This document shows positions 23,820 through 35,546 of a stretch of DNA of 64,000 nucleotides, one piece after another. The position numbers were made by a program, and so were the translations under genes. The notes beneath the pieces are model-generated. The model worked only from the letters and a program-made list of their open reading frames with translations, did not search any database and was not told the DNA's origin. The stretch is from Brachionus koreanus (taxonomy: Eukaryota; Rotifera; Eurotatoria; Ploima; Brachionidae). The stretch lies in contig PJRA01000216.1 of assembly GCA_016987375.1 (NCBI GenBank), forward strand, positions 1,134,438 to 1,198,437. The letters run 5' to 3'. The stretch's first letter is position 1; each line of letters opens with the position of its first letter.

Positions 23820-24999
23820 ACCAAATGCCCATCTACATCTACAAATTAGAAACTACCAAATATTTCACGCTTATTTATTTTATCATCAACTTCTTCTATT
23901 CAAAATATTGTTTGAAAAATTAAATTATTTTTTTTTTGAATCAGTAATAATGAAGTTCTTCTCTTTTATTTTTTGTATTATCAAAACACTTAGAATTAGT
24001 CATTTTTATTTTTATTTGGAAACAAATACACGTAGTTAATTAAAATAAATTTTCTGAATAATACCGCAAAAGCCAGCAAGAATTTTGTATTTCTCAATTG
24101 GTTTCGATCGTAAAATTTTGCTGATACCAATTTTGCCAAGAAATATAATTTTGTGTTTTAATTAATTATAATAATTTAATTTTTAAAAAAAAATATTCTA
24201 ATAAATATAATAATAAAAAAAAGAAAAATGTTTTAATTTTCGCAACATCGAAAGTTGTATCCTCAAATATCTAAGAGAGTTTTTTCTTTTTTTCTTTATT
24301 TTCATTTTTCAATTATTGGCTTTGAGTTTAGAAAATATTTTTTATAATAAAAATAAAAATGACAATAACATTTTTTAATTTCAATCTTTACCGACTTATA
24401 AAATTTTGAAACAAATTGATTTTTATTAAGACACTTGGATGAGTCAGCCTAGAAGATCGAAGACTAAGAGGACAATTAATTAAAATCTTTTAAATATTAA
24501 ACAAATATGACGAAATTAACTTAATAGAAAGGACAAACTTTTCAAAGAGTTTCAGCATGAATGTAAAAAGAGAGTAGTAGGTTACAACTTTTAAGAGAAA
24601 TTGATAAACGAGAAACTGGAATGAGTAACCACAGTAATAAATTTCAAATTAGCTTTTTGTATACAACCAAAACAGCTAAGAAAGACTGTCATGAATTCAG
24701 TGAAGTTGATTGCCGATTTTTCTACACTCCATTTAGCATTGCAACTTCAATTTTTTAAAAAAACATTTTGAAAACAAAAAAAAATACTATTTAATTATAT
24801 TTCTCAGGCCAATTTCCAAAAAAAATATCTTTTAAAGCATTTTCTCTATTTTTACAATTAAAAAAAACAATAACAAAATTAATAATTCACTCTCAAAAGA
24901 AATCAAAACAAAAATTTTTTATTTTAAAGACGAATAGAATTATTAAAAAAAGACAGTCAAATTGTTACGATATATTTTAATAATTTAATGGATAATTGT
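23820..24999. other. AT-rich spacer after tropomyosin
   Basis: No gene is supported. AATAAA near 24050 may end the 9b transcript. The rest is AT-rich with stops in all frames. Confidence 0.5.
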
Positions 25000-25372
25000 T
25001 TAAAGATAAGGTTTATCATTTGGTGATTCCGGATAAATACAAAGACATTCATTCGGAAATATTGGAAAAATGCACAACGATCTTGTTATAATGCTCATAC
25101 TTAAATATAAATTAATAAAAGAAATAGAAATTAGTTAATTTAATATAAAATTACCATTGCATTTTTCCACAGCATATGGGCCCATAAGAATTACAAATCG
25201 AAATTTGTTCTAAACATCGACCAGAATTATATGGTATCTATTCGAAACTTGATTAAAAATTTTATTAAAATGTTTAAAAAAAAATTACATTTAATGTGTT
25301 TGAAGTTTTGAAAAAAATTATTAAAAAATAAGATAAAATTAATAAATTTTCAACACTTTTAATTGTCTGCAT
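25000..25372 (-). CDS. Small secreted cysteine-rich peptide, three exons, knottin-like spacing
   Basis: Three minus-strand exons, 25289-25372, 25155-25237 and 25000-25099, are joined by GT-AG introns of 51 and 55 nt, the usual size here. Phases close (0, then 2/1) and the product has 88 residues. Exon 1 is a textbook signal peptide: a short polar head and a hydrophobic core LLILSYFLIIFF near residues 10-21. Exons 2 and 3 encode a mature part with eight cysteines at residues 36, 43, 50, 51, 56, 65, 74 and 76, spaced C-x6-C-x6-CC-x4-C-x8-C-x8-C-x-C. The first six fit the inhibitor cystine knot pattern and the C-x-C end adds a fourth pair. A TATATAAA-like element lies about 65 nt before the ATG. 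Role unknown: hormone-like, defensive or other. No function should be assumed from the fold. Confidence 0.75.
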
Positions 25373-26251
25373 TATCGAAAATCTAGAATAAGAAATAATA
25401 GTGTTTATAAAATTTGAAAATATCAGGCTATAAATTTATATATTCAGTATTGTTTTGTAATTCTATAATGTAATCAAAATAGATAAAAATCAATCGATTT
25501 ATTAAAAATAATATTTTTAAAAACATTAATCCTACCAAATTTTTTAAAAAGGATTGAATCACTTTAAAAAGTAGACATCTGTTTTTAGATTCTCTTTCAA
25601 AAATTTTGTTTTTTTTTGAATAATAAATAAAAATTAATTATTGTCAAAAATATATTTGGGTTATCATTTTTGTCAATTTATGAAAACAAACTGTTAAAAT
25701 GAATGTGTTATTTAATAGTTCTAAAATAAAAAAATTTTTTGTTTGTATTTTGAGTAAAACAAAAAAATTTAATCTTGAAAAACAAATTTTATCAAAACAG
25801 CTCAATTTTTAATACAAAAATTGATATGTTTTTTTAACGATTTTTTCAAAAATTTAAAAATTTTTAAGAAAATTACATTAAATCCTAGAAAGCTCATAAT
25901 AAAATAAATCAGTTTATAAGATTCATCTAATAATTTTTTAGAACAAATCATCGATATTAAAAAATATTTTTTTTCTACATTTTTTTTAATATGTTTTGAT
26001 TAAAAAGCCTCTTCGCGAAACTAAGACTAAAATTAATCATCTAATAATAATTGAGAGTTATTTAACCTTTTAAGAAAAATGATTCCCAACACAAAGATAT
26101 AATTATAAGGTAATAATTTGATTGCTAAATATAAAAGCTCTTATTCTCTTAATTTAATCTAAATTTTATTTAGAAACCAAAAAATATTTATAATACAACA
26201 AAAACATTTTTATTTTATTTTCAGTATTTTTCATAAAAATTTGAAATATTT

Positions 26252-26892
26252 CTAATGATGATTGTGTTTGTGCGAGCCCTTTCTTTCTTTTAAAGGTCCC
26301 TTAACGAAAGCCCAACTAACAGCTATTTGTTGACCATTTATTTCTTTTCCATTCATTGCATTAAGCGCATTTTTAGCTTCGTTAAATGATTCATACTCAA
26401 TTAACGCGTATCCCTAAAAAAATATTATAATTTTTTATTGAAACTAGACTGGTGATAATACCTTTAAATATCCAGTTCTGCGATCGATATTTAGATGAAT
26501 ATTTTTTATCATTCCAAAATCTCCAAATGGTGTTGCAATATCATCTTCAGTGGATTCCTCCTGAATTCCAGTTACAAATAAAATCCATCCTTCAATAGAT
26601 CTTTTTGGTCCTGTTTCATCGCTTTCTTCTTCCATTGCTTCATATTCAGCTGTTCTATCCTCTATCGTTTCCTGATTTTCTAAAAATAAAAAGTTAAAAA
26701 AAGGAAAAAATTATTTTAAATTAATCTATGATACCATTTACTTGATTGAAGCCTCGACCTCGTCTTCGGGTTGCCTTTTCTTTTATTTTTTGAACGTCTT
26801 GTAAAAAAATTAATTAGTTTATGAGTTTATTTTTAAAAAAAGTCAGTACGATCTTCAGCAAATTCATCTCCTTCAACATGTATGTCCATCAT
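26252..26892 (-). CDS. RBM8A: RBM8A/Y14, exon junction complex core subunit
   Basis: Four exons, 26850-26892, 26735-26797, 26462-26679 and 26252-26413, give 161 residues (human 174). Y14 pairs with MAGOH in the exon junction complex and marks spliced mRNA for localisation and nonsense-mediated decay. After an acidic N-terminus comes [14 protein letters not shown], then the Y14 signature [19 protein letters not shown] and the RRM with [20 protein letters not shown] (RNP1 region) and [15 protein letters not shown]. The C-terminal tail is short and histidine-rich (HKHNHH) instead of the usual Arg/Ser-rich one. Two ATG codons stand in tandem at the start. Confidence 0.95.
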
Positions 26893-28647
26893 TTTTGAAG
26901 CAAATTTTAGATGATATTGAACAATCTTTAATTTAAGATGATAAATATTTTAATTTTCAAAAATTCTTGTATATTAAAAAAATCATGACTATACCGTCGT
27001 GGATTAATTCTTATTCTTAGTTTTAAATTTATACCTACACATAATTAAAATTTTTCTTTAAAAAATAGATGCAAATTTTTTGTCTGAAATTCGTTTCCTT
27101 ATTTTTATTAGAGACTATTTTTTAAGTCTGCTTTTTCTATACAAAAGCAAGTTCGCTTCTTGAAATGGTTTAAAATTTTCTTTAGAAAAATCATATAACG
27201 ATAAAATTTTTTATACCACAAATTTTACATAAATCCCAAAATAAGTCAAAAAATAATTTACTTGCACAATTCATATATTTATTTCAATTTTATAACAAAT
27301 ATTTTACATATCAATTTCTTTTTCTGTTATAAATTATAGATTCTGGTGATTCCGTCGATCATGCATATAGCTTTAAAAGTAATACTGGACTCGTGTTTAA
27401 TAATTTTTGCATGCGATGTTTATGTGCTATATTTACACATAACTAATATAGACAACATCATCAAATTTTTTTTTTTTTTTGATTGGGACACTTATGGCAT
27501 TAAGCGCACTTTTTGGTAAACTATTTTCTTCTTCAACTTCTGAGACTAAATTTTATAAACTGATATTGTAAGCTTTGATGTGTTAACTTTGCAGTTCTTT
27601 TCTTACTTTTTGTTCAAATTTGTAAACCTATACAGACATTACTGTATAGGGTTTAGGGTGTATAGGTTTTTTACTTAAACACGGACTCATATTTATCTCT
27701 TAAAAAAAGCTCTGCCAATTATCAACATTTTACCAGTTTTCAGCTAAAATCAAAGTTTAAATAATACAATTTATATTATTTTCAACAAAACAAATTCAGT
27801 CTTCATTTAAGCATAAAATAAACTTTAAAAAACCTAATTGTCAGATTTTAAAGACATGTTGCCATATAATCTTTACAATGTCATAAAACCTTGTCGTTAA
27901 TTCTGAAAAGCAAGATATAATGAAATTTTTTAAAAAAGATCAATTACGTTATTTATTTTTAAACTTGCAATTATTAATTTATTAATTAGATTTAGCTTTG
28001 CTATTTATAAAAATTATGGATTATTAATATTTAGGACGTGAGAAATAATAAGAACATCTTTTTTATTAAAAAATATTAATTATTTTGCTATGATTGTAAT
28101 TCAATTAAAAACATATATTTTAATAAAAAATACTCATTATCTCAAAATACTTTTTAGATTTTTCAATCATTATCTCAAAATAGCTTTTGAATAATTTTTT
28201 ATAGAAATTGATGAAACTTTCTTGGACCAGAATTGCGCTCATTATTTTTTTCTTTTTTGCTTAAATATTAATATTCTATTATTTTTTTAAAAGTTCAAAC
28301 TGAAACAATTTATATATTTTCTATTTTAAACTATTAATTTTCAAATAAAAAAATAAATATCGAATTTAGTGTTTCTTTGGTTTTTCAATATTTTTTACTA
28401 ATACTTGTTTATTCTAAGTTAAAAGTTTGATAAAAGCGAAAAGATTAAAAAATAGCAAAAATTTCTGCTGAAACAAAAAAAATATTTAATTTAAAAAATT
28501 TATCAGAAAAAAAGATTAGATATTATTTTTTTTGTTGCAGATACAATTCAGACTTTTTAAATTAGAATTAATAGTAGAATCTGCAATATTGATATTTCTA
28601 AATACACTTAGGCTTTAAAGCGTTTAGCCTTAAAAAAGTAAGTAAGT
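26893..28647. other. AT-rich spacer with a small palindrome
   Basis: No gene is supported in this 1.7-kb stretch. It holds the inverted repeat at 27624-27670 and borders a LINE fossil on the right. Confidence 0.45.
27624..27670 (+). repeat. Palindromic CCTATACAG/CTGTATAGG cluster
   Basis: CCTATACAG (27627-27635), six bases, and CTGTATAGG (27642-27650) form a perfect 9-bp stem. A third related arm, GTATAGGTTT, follows after GGTTTAGGGT. The whole motif is more GC-rich than its surroundings. Confidence 0.7.
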
Positions 28648-29088
28648 TTATGCTTCTCGCCATTTCAAAGAATTTATTGTCAATGGCTGTTTTGAAACCA
28701 TTTATTGTTTGCGAATTAATATCATTTATTGATAAACTGTTTCACGATATTACAAAGCGATTTGTTAGTGAGCTTGTGGGATTTATTTCTCGGACAAGTC
28801 TTTTATCATGTGGTCTTCGTAGATATTGTGCACTAACACAGTGAAATTGACACCATCAGTTATCGATATGTTTTCAAAACCATTTACAATTTTATTTACT
28901 TGAATCAAGTCACCGCTTAAGCGACGATTTTCAAGATTTATGCATTTCAATCTGTCATCATAAGTCTTAGTTTCAATAGAATCAATCAGCTTTGTCGCTC
29001 TTTTTACTTTTGTAAGAATTTAAATATTTGTTTTTATATATGGATTCCAATTTCATTCTGAATACTACAGATGAGGTCTCACAAGAGA
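28648..29088 (-). pseudogene. LINE reverse transcriptase C-terminal fragment (CR1/Jockey-like)
   Basis: On the minus strand the conserved C-terminal blocks of non-LTR reverse transcriptases appear in order: LVRPHL, NWNPYIK, KVKRATKLIDSI, TYDDRLKCINLENRRLSGDL, IQVNKIVNGFENI and finally NGFKTAIDNKFFEMARSIN. Several stops and frame changes interrupt them. The fragment lacks the catalytic YADD part and is a typical 5'-truncated dead copy. A small AGGCT/AGCCT stem lies just beyond its 3' end. Confidence 0.8.
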
Positions 29089-29399
29089 AACCTTTCGGTC
29101 AGATAACAGTGAGAAAATGTATTTTGGGTAGAAACTTTTAGTGATCCTTAATAAAAGAGCCACTGATAGCTTGCTCGAATTTGAATTTTTTATAATTGAA
29201 AAATCATATTTTTTCATTGTTTGAGAAGAAATTTTTTTTATAGAAACAAAAAAATTTGGAGTTTTTTAATTTTAAGTAAATTTAATAAATAAAATTTATA
29301 TTTAAATATATATTGATATAAACTTAATGGATGATATAATTAAAAATGAGTCATTATGATTTTAAAAAAAAATGGAATTTTTTATCAAAAATATTTGAA

Positions 29400-32300
29400 C
29401 TATTTGCTTTTAATTACAACACATGAAAGAAATAAATCTTGATTTTCAGTCCATAATTTTAGCATTATTTTGTCCATGTATTCTCTTAAGCGAATATTAG
29501 CTTGCTTTTCCTCGTTCAATTTTGCCAAAAGCTAAATTTAATGAAAATAAATTTGAACTTAAGCATTATTTCAAATTTAAAATCTTACGTCGTCTTTTGA
29601 CGATGTTTCCATTTCGGCAGCCAACGAAGATCCTGATGTTACTCCATAAGTTGATGAAATGGTTGGTTCATCATCGAATAAATGATTTATTTTTGTGTTA
29701 ACTGATCCAACATCAATATTTTGAGATGATAATTTTTCATCTTGGATATTTTGTACAGGCTGTATTGCTTCATTAATAATGGTCGATGTAAGTGTATTTT
29801 TTAAATTTTCATTTTCATCTTTCACAATTTCTAAATTTTGCTCAAGAGAATCTATTTTCTAAAATATTAATTTTAATTAGTTATATTTAGACTTAATTTC
29901 TTCAAATTTACTTGACAGTATTCATTGAGCTGCCTGCTCATTTCATCTGTTAATAAATCTTTATCGGATTCTAATTTTTGATTTTCACTTACAATTCTCC
30001 TAAAATTATCACTCAATTTCTGAAAGTCTTCTTCACACTTTTCATTTTTCTATTTCAAATAAAATTAATAAGTTTTATTAAATTGTTTGAGAGTAAGATA
30101 TTACTTTTAAAATTTCATTAAGTTCTTGAGAAATTCTAGAATTCTCTGCTCGATGTGAATCTAATTGTTTTTCCAAATATTCATTTCTATTTTTTAGAAT
30201 AGAATTAAAAAATATGTACATAAAAAACAATAATTTAAATAAATTTGAATTTTTTTTTAAGCCACAAGTGTAAAAAAAAATTACTACTTTGTAACTTTAA
30301 AGTAATTATTAATTTATTTAAAGAAATTTATTATTAAATAAAACAAAAACTTATAGTTTAAATAATTTCTGGGTTTTTACTTTACAAGGTTTTATTAATT
30401 TACCAAAAATAATTTAGTTTGTCTTTGATTCAAGTTATTTAACTTATGCAAAAGCGAATAGTCCAGGTTGGCCAGAAATGAACTTACAAATTATATTTTT
30501 TAAAATTTAAATAAAAAATTTTATAGATTATGAATATTCTTTATAAATCAATGATTTTATCCAACTATTCAAAGTCATGTCTTGTACTTTTTTAATTTTT
30601 TCCAACAAGCCAAGGTCTTTACTTTTAACTCTACTTTTTACTGACTTGCTGAGACATTTTTCCTTACTTTTGTACAAATCTGTTTTTTAATATTATTTAC
30701 TTTGAATGTTAATCAAAAATGATATTCATTATATTTTTAGCACTCCTCTTATAAATTGTATATTAAGACATATTTAATTTTCAATCTTCAGAACAAAAGT
30801 CATTAGTAATCAAGCTGAGAACTAATCTCTTTCCATTCGGATAAGTCCGAATAAAGAGCTTAATTTATTTGAAAAAGAAGATATTTTTTTAGATCATTTT
30901 TGAATAACAAAAATATCCTTAAATTTATATATTTTTATATAAATTTATTTTTTTATTTACGAGTATGTCTATAATTGTATTTTTCTTAATCTTAACTGTA
31001 GCGGTTTTTTACTGATTTGATAATGATTGATAATGTTTATGATCTTCAAGCTTACAGACAAGATGAAAAATTTGACAAGACAATTTAAAAGCCAAAAAAT
31101 TAAAAAATGATTTAATAAAAAATTAATTAACTCCCATTGAATTAATTAAAAGATAATTCATTTTTTTTTCTAAATTTTTTCTATACTTATTTTAAAAAAC
31201 AAAACTAACCTTTTTGAAATTATTTCTTTCTCATCGTTCCATGAGCAAATGTTAGTTTTAATTTCTTCCTTTAATTTCGAATTTTCTATTTTTAGCTGAT
31301 TAATTGTTTGCTCCAACGCATGATTTAACTCGTTTACTTTTTCTAACTCTGTATATCTAAAATTTTGGATTTAATCAAAATTTTTAAAATTGTTTAGCAA
31401 AAAATGCTAACTTTGTTTCTATTAATTCATAATCACATTTTATACGATCAATTTGATTGTAAAGCTCTCTGTTTTCATTTGAAAGATAATTAACTTGTTG
31501 GGTCAATTCACTTATCTAAAATGAACCTTCATAAATTTTGCCACAATAAAAATTCAAGTCAAATACCTTGTTTTCACTTATTTTTAAATGTTCTTCATAA
31601 TTTTCTATTGCATCATCAGTGATTGCAATGCTGAGCCGTGGATTATCGTCAATTATATCCGGAATTTGCTGACGATGTGGAAGGCTTTGAAATGACCGAT
31701 CCCTCAGCATTTTTTTTCTTATAAAAAAATCTATTACATTCGAAACTATTGAAATAATAAATACTTAGACAAAGATTGATCGTAAAAACTTGATGTGGAT
31801 TGAGAGTAGGGCAAATCGTTTGAATTGCTATTGTTCATATTATCAAGACTAAAAAATATGTTGTCTAAATCATTTTTTGGCATATTTAATCTTAAATTAT
31901 TTAAAAATAGTGAAGCAAAAAATTAATTTTTTTAATAAAGTATTTTTACGATGATTCAATGTCGTATTCTCCGTAAGTATTGTTAGAAAAAGGCGATGAC
32001 ACCAATGACTAAATATAAATTATTTCTTAGCAATTAAATAGAAAAAATATTTTGATATAATAAATGAAATTTAAAAAAAAAATTTTTATTTTTATTGTTT
32101 AATCTCACCGTGTTTTTCTCTAAGTTGGGGCTTTGACTATCGTAAATGTCGTCAATTAAATCATCTTTAATCGATTTTAGATCTTTTAAATTTATTTAAA
32201 TAAAATCATTACTATCTTTGGGTGTTTCAACCGGTTCATTGATGCTGGTTATTTTAGCAATTGCGTTCTTGAGTTGATCATAAGATAAAAAACCTAAATC

Positions 32301-32832
32301 AAATGGATCCAACTCATTTATAACACTTTTTATATCCTAAAAATAAGAAAATAAAATATTTTGCTACTTTTATTTTATAAATTAGTGTAAATATTTTTAA
32401 ATAGTCAATTAAAGCATAAAAAGAGAATCTGGCATTTTTTAACAGCTGCAATAGTTAATTATAAAAATTAATAAAAGCTCAACCAATGCTTGAGAAATAA
32501 ACTCTAAGAAATTGATCTGGTCTACTAAAAATTCACATTTTCGATGTCGACTGAAATAAATTAGTTTCGTGCAAAAACTAAAGCTTTTTTATTTCTATTC
32601 TATTCAAATTGGTAACTAAGATATGTTATTCATTTTATTTAGTAAAATAAAATATATTTACAAATTGCTCCGAGTTGAGGTCTCTTATTAATTCTTCAGT
32701 TTTTGCAATAAAATCTTCTGTTTTGATTGTTCCTGTTCCGTTTGGATCATACAGTTTGAATAAATATTCATAGTTGGTTTCGTGAGAGTCTTTATTGTTA
32801 CTCGTTTTAATTTCATTTTCATCAAAGTTCAT
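29400..32832 (-). CDS. Class II Rab11 family-interacting protein (Rab11-FIP3/4, nuclear fallout type)
   Basis: Twelve exons: 32662-32832, 32213-32336, 32109-32164, 31950-32008, 31765-31890, 31567-31717, 31412-31515, 31210-31356, 30105-30186, 29912-30049, 29589-29858 and 29400-29531. Phases close and give 519 residues. These proteins link Rab11 recycling endosomes to dynein and the cytokinesis machinery. Near residues 28-41 an EF-hand loop is visible (DPNGTGTIKTED), followed by a degenerate second one (DPFDLGFLSYDQ). The middle is polar. From about residue 220 on the chain is coiled coil, and the end, ANIRLREYMDKIMLKLWTEN, matches the Rab11-binding domain. One intron (30187-31209) is 1 kb, the others mostly 50-80 nt. 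For exon 3 I chose the acceptor that gives a 48-nt intron. Confidence 0.85.
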
Positions 32833-33829
32833 TTTTGAAACTAACAAAATTTAAAATTTATAATTTTTCAAAGATTTAAAATTGCGCTCGAAACAGAATA
32901 AAATCAAATTAACTAACTAAATAAGGTCATGTGATTTGTTCTAAGATAGTTTCATTTTATGTTTTACAACATTGTGAGCATTTGAAATTAAACTTTTTCT
33001 TTTCAAGATATTTAGTAATTAGCTAAAGCTTGTTTGAATGCTAATTAAAATGAAAAAAAGGTCGATTGGTTTTCAGTATTTATTTGCCATGAAAAAAACA
33101 TGCTGAGTTAGAAAAAATTAAATAAAAAAGACTATTACTCGTAAATTTGATGATCGGTTAACAAACATAAAATTTAACTTTTCTCGTAAGAGATAATAAA
33201 ATGATACTTGACTTTGGATCTAGAGGCTTCTACTTGTCTTATAAAATATGACACTTTTGCATAAATCAAGGCTATATAGCTAAATAATAAATATCTTTAA
33301 GCACGTCATTAACTTTTTTCCATTTAATTTTGAGTTTAATCCAAACAATTTTTCTCTGAAATTAAAAAAATAATTACTATGGATTTATAATAAGCCATAT
33401 TAATATTAGTTCTGAGTTTAAGTATCATTGTTTTTCTTTCAAATTCTTACTTTTGGTTTAAGTAGAATTTTTTCATTTAAAATAAAATTTACTTCTCCAA
33501 AATTTAAATTATCACTGATAATTAGACATATTGATTTATTGATTTATCAATGTTCTAGTTAGTTTTGTTTGAATTCGATAAATAAAATCTTTGTTTTACC
33601 TTATTCCTCATGGCTATTTGATATAAAAATATAAGTTTTTAAAAAGAGTTTTTTTGTGGCTATATTTTTGTAATAAAAAACGATCATTAAATTTCAATAT
33701 TTTTTAGGACTTATCTTAATTTTTAATCTTTTCTTTGATCTTTTCTAATAATAAAAAACAATTTAAAAATAAATTTAGTTTTATAAGTTTTATTTAAGAA
33801 AATAAAATGGATCTGTTTCAAAAAAAAAT
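32833..33829. other. AT-rich spacer between Rab11-FIP and metaxin
   Basis: About 1 kb with no supported gene or repeat. The Rab11-FIP promoter should lie in its left part. Confidence 0.5.
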
Positions 33830-35191
33830 TTAATTTTTTTCAACATATTCAACATCAGTTTTAATTATATCAATTCGAATGAATCCGATGGCGAATGCAT
33901 AAACAACCATAGCAGATAGGGCAACACTCAATGCTACTAGTTGCGATTTTCTTTTTTCCCATTCTTCAATTTCTGTTAATTTTGAAGTAGTGCTAGACGA
34001 AGTTTGTTTGAACCAGGATTTTACGGAAAAAAAATTCAGCCAACTCAAAAATTTCATTCGACTAGCAAGCTCTTTCACTCTTTTGCTTTCTATTTCTGGC
34101 AAAGCTTGAAAAAATTTGTTCAGTTTGTTCATCATTAATTTTACCTTCTTTATCTATTGGAAATTGCTCTCTTTGTATCCGTGTTATCAGTGAGCATAAG
34201 TTAGAAGAAGCCAGTAGATGGCTTTTTAAAGCTGAATTAATAAAAGGTGCTTTATACAAAACGCTCAAATAGCCAAACAAGTAAGCGTCCAATAATGAAG
34301 GCCTTTTAAAAATCTTAAGATTTCTTTTGTTTTATTCCAAAAAATATACTTGTTTTCAAACATGAATAAATTCTCTCCGAGCTTTGTGGAAATAATATTC
34401 AAGCATTCTTTGCTTTCATACAAGATCTTTTTAAAAATAAAATATTTTAATAAGTTTCCAAAAAAATCTCATATATCTCCGGATTACATGCTGATTTATT
34501 GATTCAAATTGAACATGACTACTTCTATAACCGCTCATGATTACATTTTTTGCATTATCAGCTATTGATTTTAGTTTTATTAAACTAAACGGAAACCATA
34601 AATGTTTTCCATAAGCTTTACGTATTACGCTATAAGTGTTTTCATTGTCTAGCCAGCATAAAGCATTCTAAAAATTAAAAATAAATTATTTCCCTTTTTT
34701 CTTTACCATAAAATTCTTACAAAAGCTGGAATAAATTTTTGCTTGAATAGACACAGGATAGCCAACATGTCAGGATAATTTTTGTCCGATAGTAAAAATT
34801 CATCATTTTTCTAAAAAAAATTGAAAAAATATCCAAAATTTAGAAAACTGTTTACATTTTGCTTAATGAAATCAATAATTTCATCAATACCACTGTAGAC
34901 TTCATTTTTGAATGTTAATCTTGGAAGTGAATCTATTTTAGAATCAAAAATTAAAATTTTTTTTTGTTTGTTTAATTTTATTGCTTTTTAATAAGTCCCA
35001 ATGTTTTTCAACTACTTGAACAGTGTGCTCAATTTGAGAATATTTAAGATAACACTTGAAAATTTTGAAATTAAAACAAAATATAACAAAAAAAGCAAAT
35101 AAATATTTACCAAAGCAGTGAGACACTCTGGGTCCAAACTAGGTAGATCCCATTCACCGGGCCATACATATAGAACAACGGCTTCAGACAT
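33830..35191 (-). CDS. MTX1: Metaxin-1, mitochondrial outer membrane import component
   Basis: Model exons: 35111-35191, 34985-35054, 34856-34932, 34721-34810, 34488-34667, 34362-34426, 34145-34323 and 33830-34104; 338 residues. Metaxin-1 acts with SAMM50 and MTX2 in beta-barrel assembly. The start LYVWPGEWDLPSLDPECLTA matches the thioredoxin-like N-terminus. WFPFSLIK, RPSLLDAYLFGYLSVLYKAP and NLCSLITRI match the GST-C part. A C-terminal anchor (LVALSVALSAMVVYAFAIGF) ends the protein. Three junctions are unusual. The exon 2/3 intron needs a GC-AG pair (52 nt). Introns at 34324-34361 and 34105-34144 are only 38 and 40 nt. For the 38-nt one, a frameshift at a homopolymer is an alternative, because the skipped bases read ENKYIFW, resembling the family's KFFFG block. 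Confidence 0.85.
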
Positions 35192-35546
35192 TATTTTTAT
35201 GTATTCGACTCAATTAAGGCTCATTAAGACAATTAGATCTAAAATTTGAACCAGACTTTAAAATTTTAGTCATTTTTGAGATTTTTTTAAGTAGTTTGCT
35301 TTGAAACACATTTAATCTAGTTTTTATAAAATTTGTTTTTTATAAAAATATTTAGAGCAAAAATGTCTAGTACGTTTAATTAAAAAAAAATATTTTGTGA
35401 AATTATTTTGATTAGTTTTTCAGCCCTTTATTTATGAAATAAAAAAAAAAGAACTTTTTTTTTTATTGTTGCTAAGTACACAAAATCAAATCCGAATATC
35501 AAATCGGATATTAAATTAGAAAAAAAAGAAGAAAAATTGCTATAAA

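Noticed and set aside
27493..27512. GCATTAAGCGCA match to a piece of the RBM8A coding sequence
   Set aside because: Only about 16 bp match and the flanks do not, so a retrocopy is not supported.
32183..32212. A 30-nt intron in the Rab11-FIP gene
   Set aside because: The next acceptor downstream keeps the same phase and gives a 48-nt intron, which fits the size of all other short introns here.
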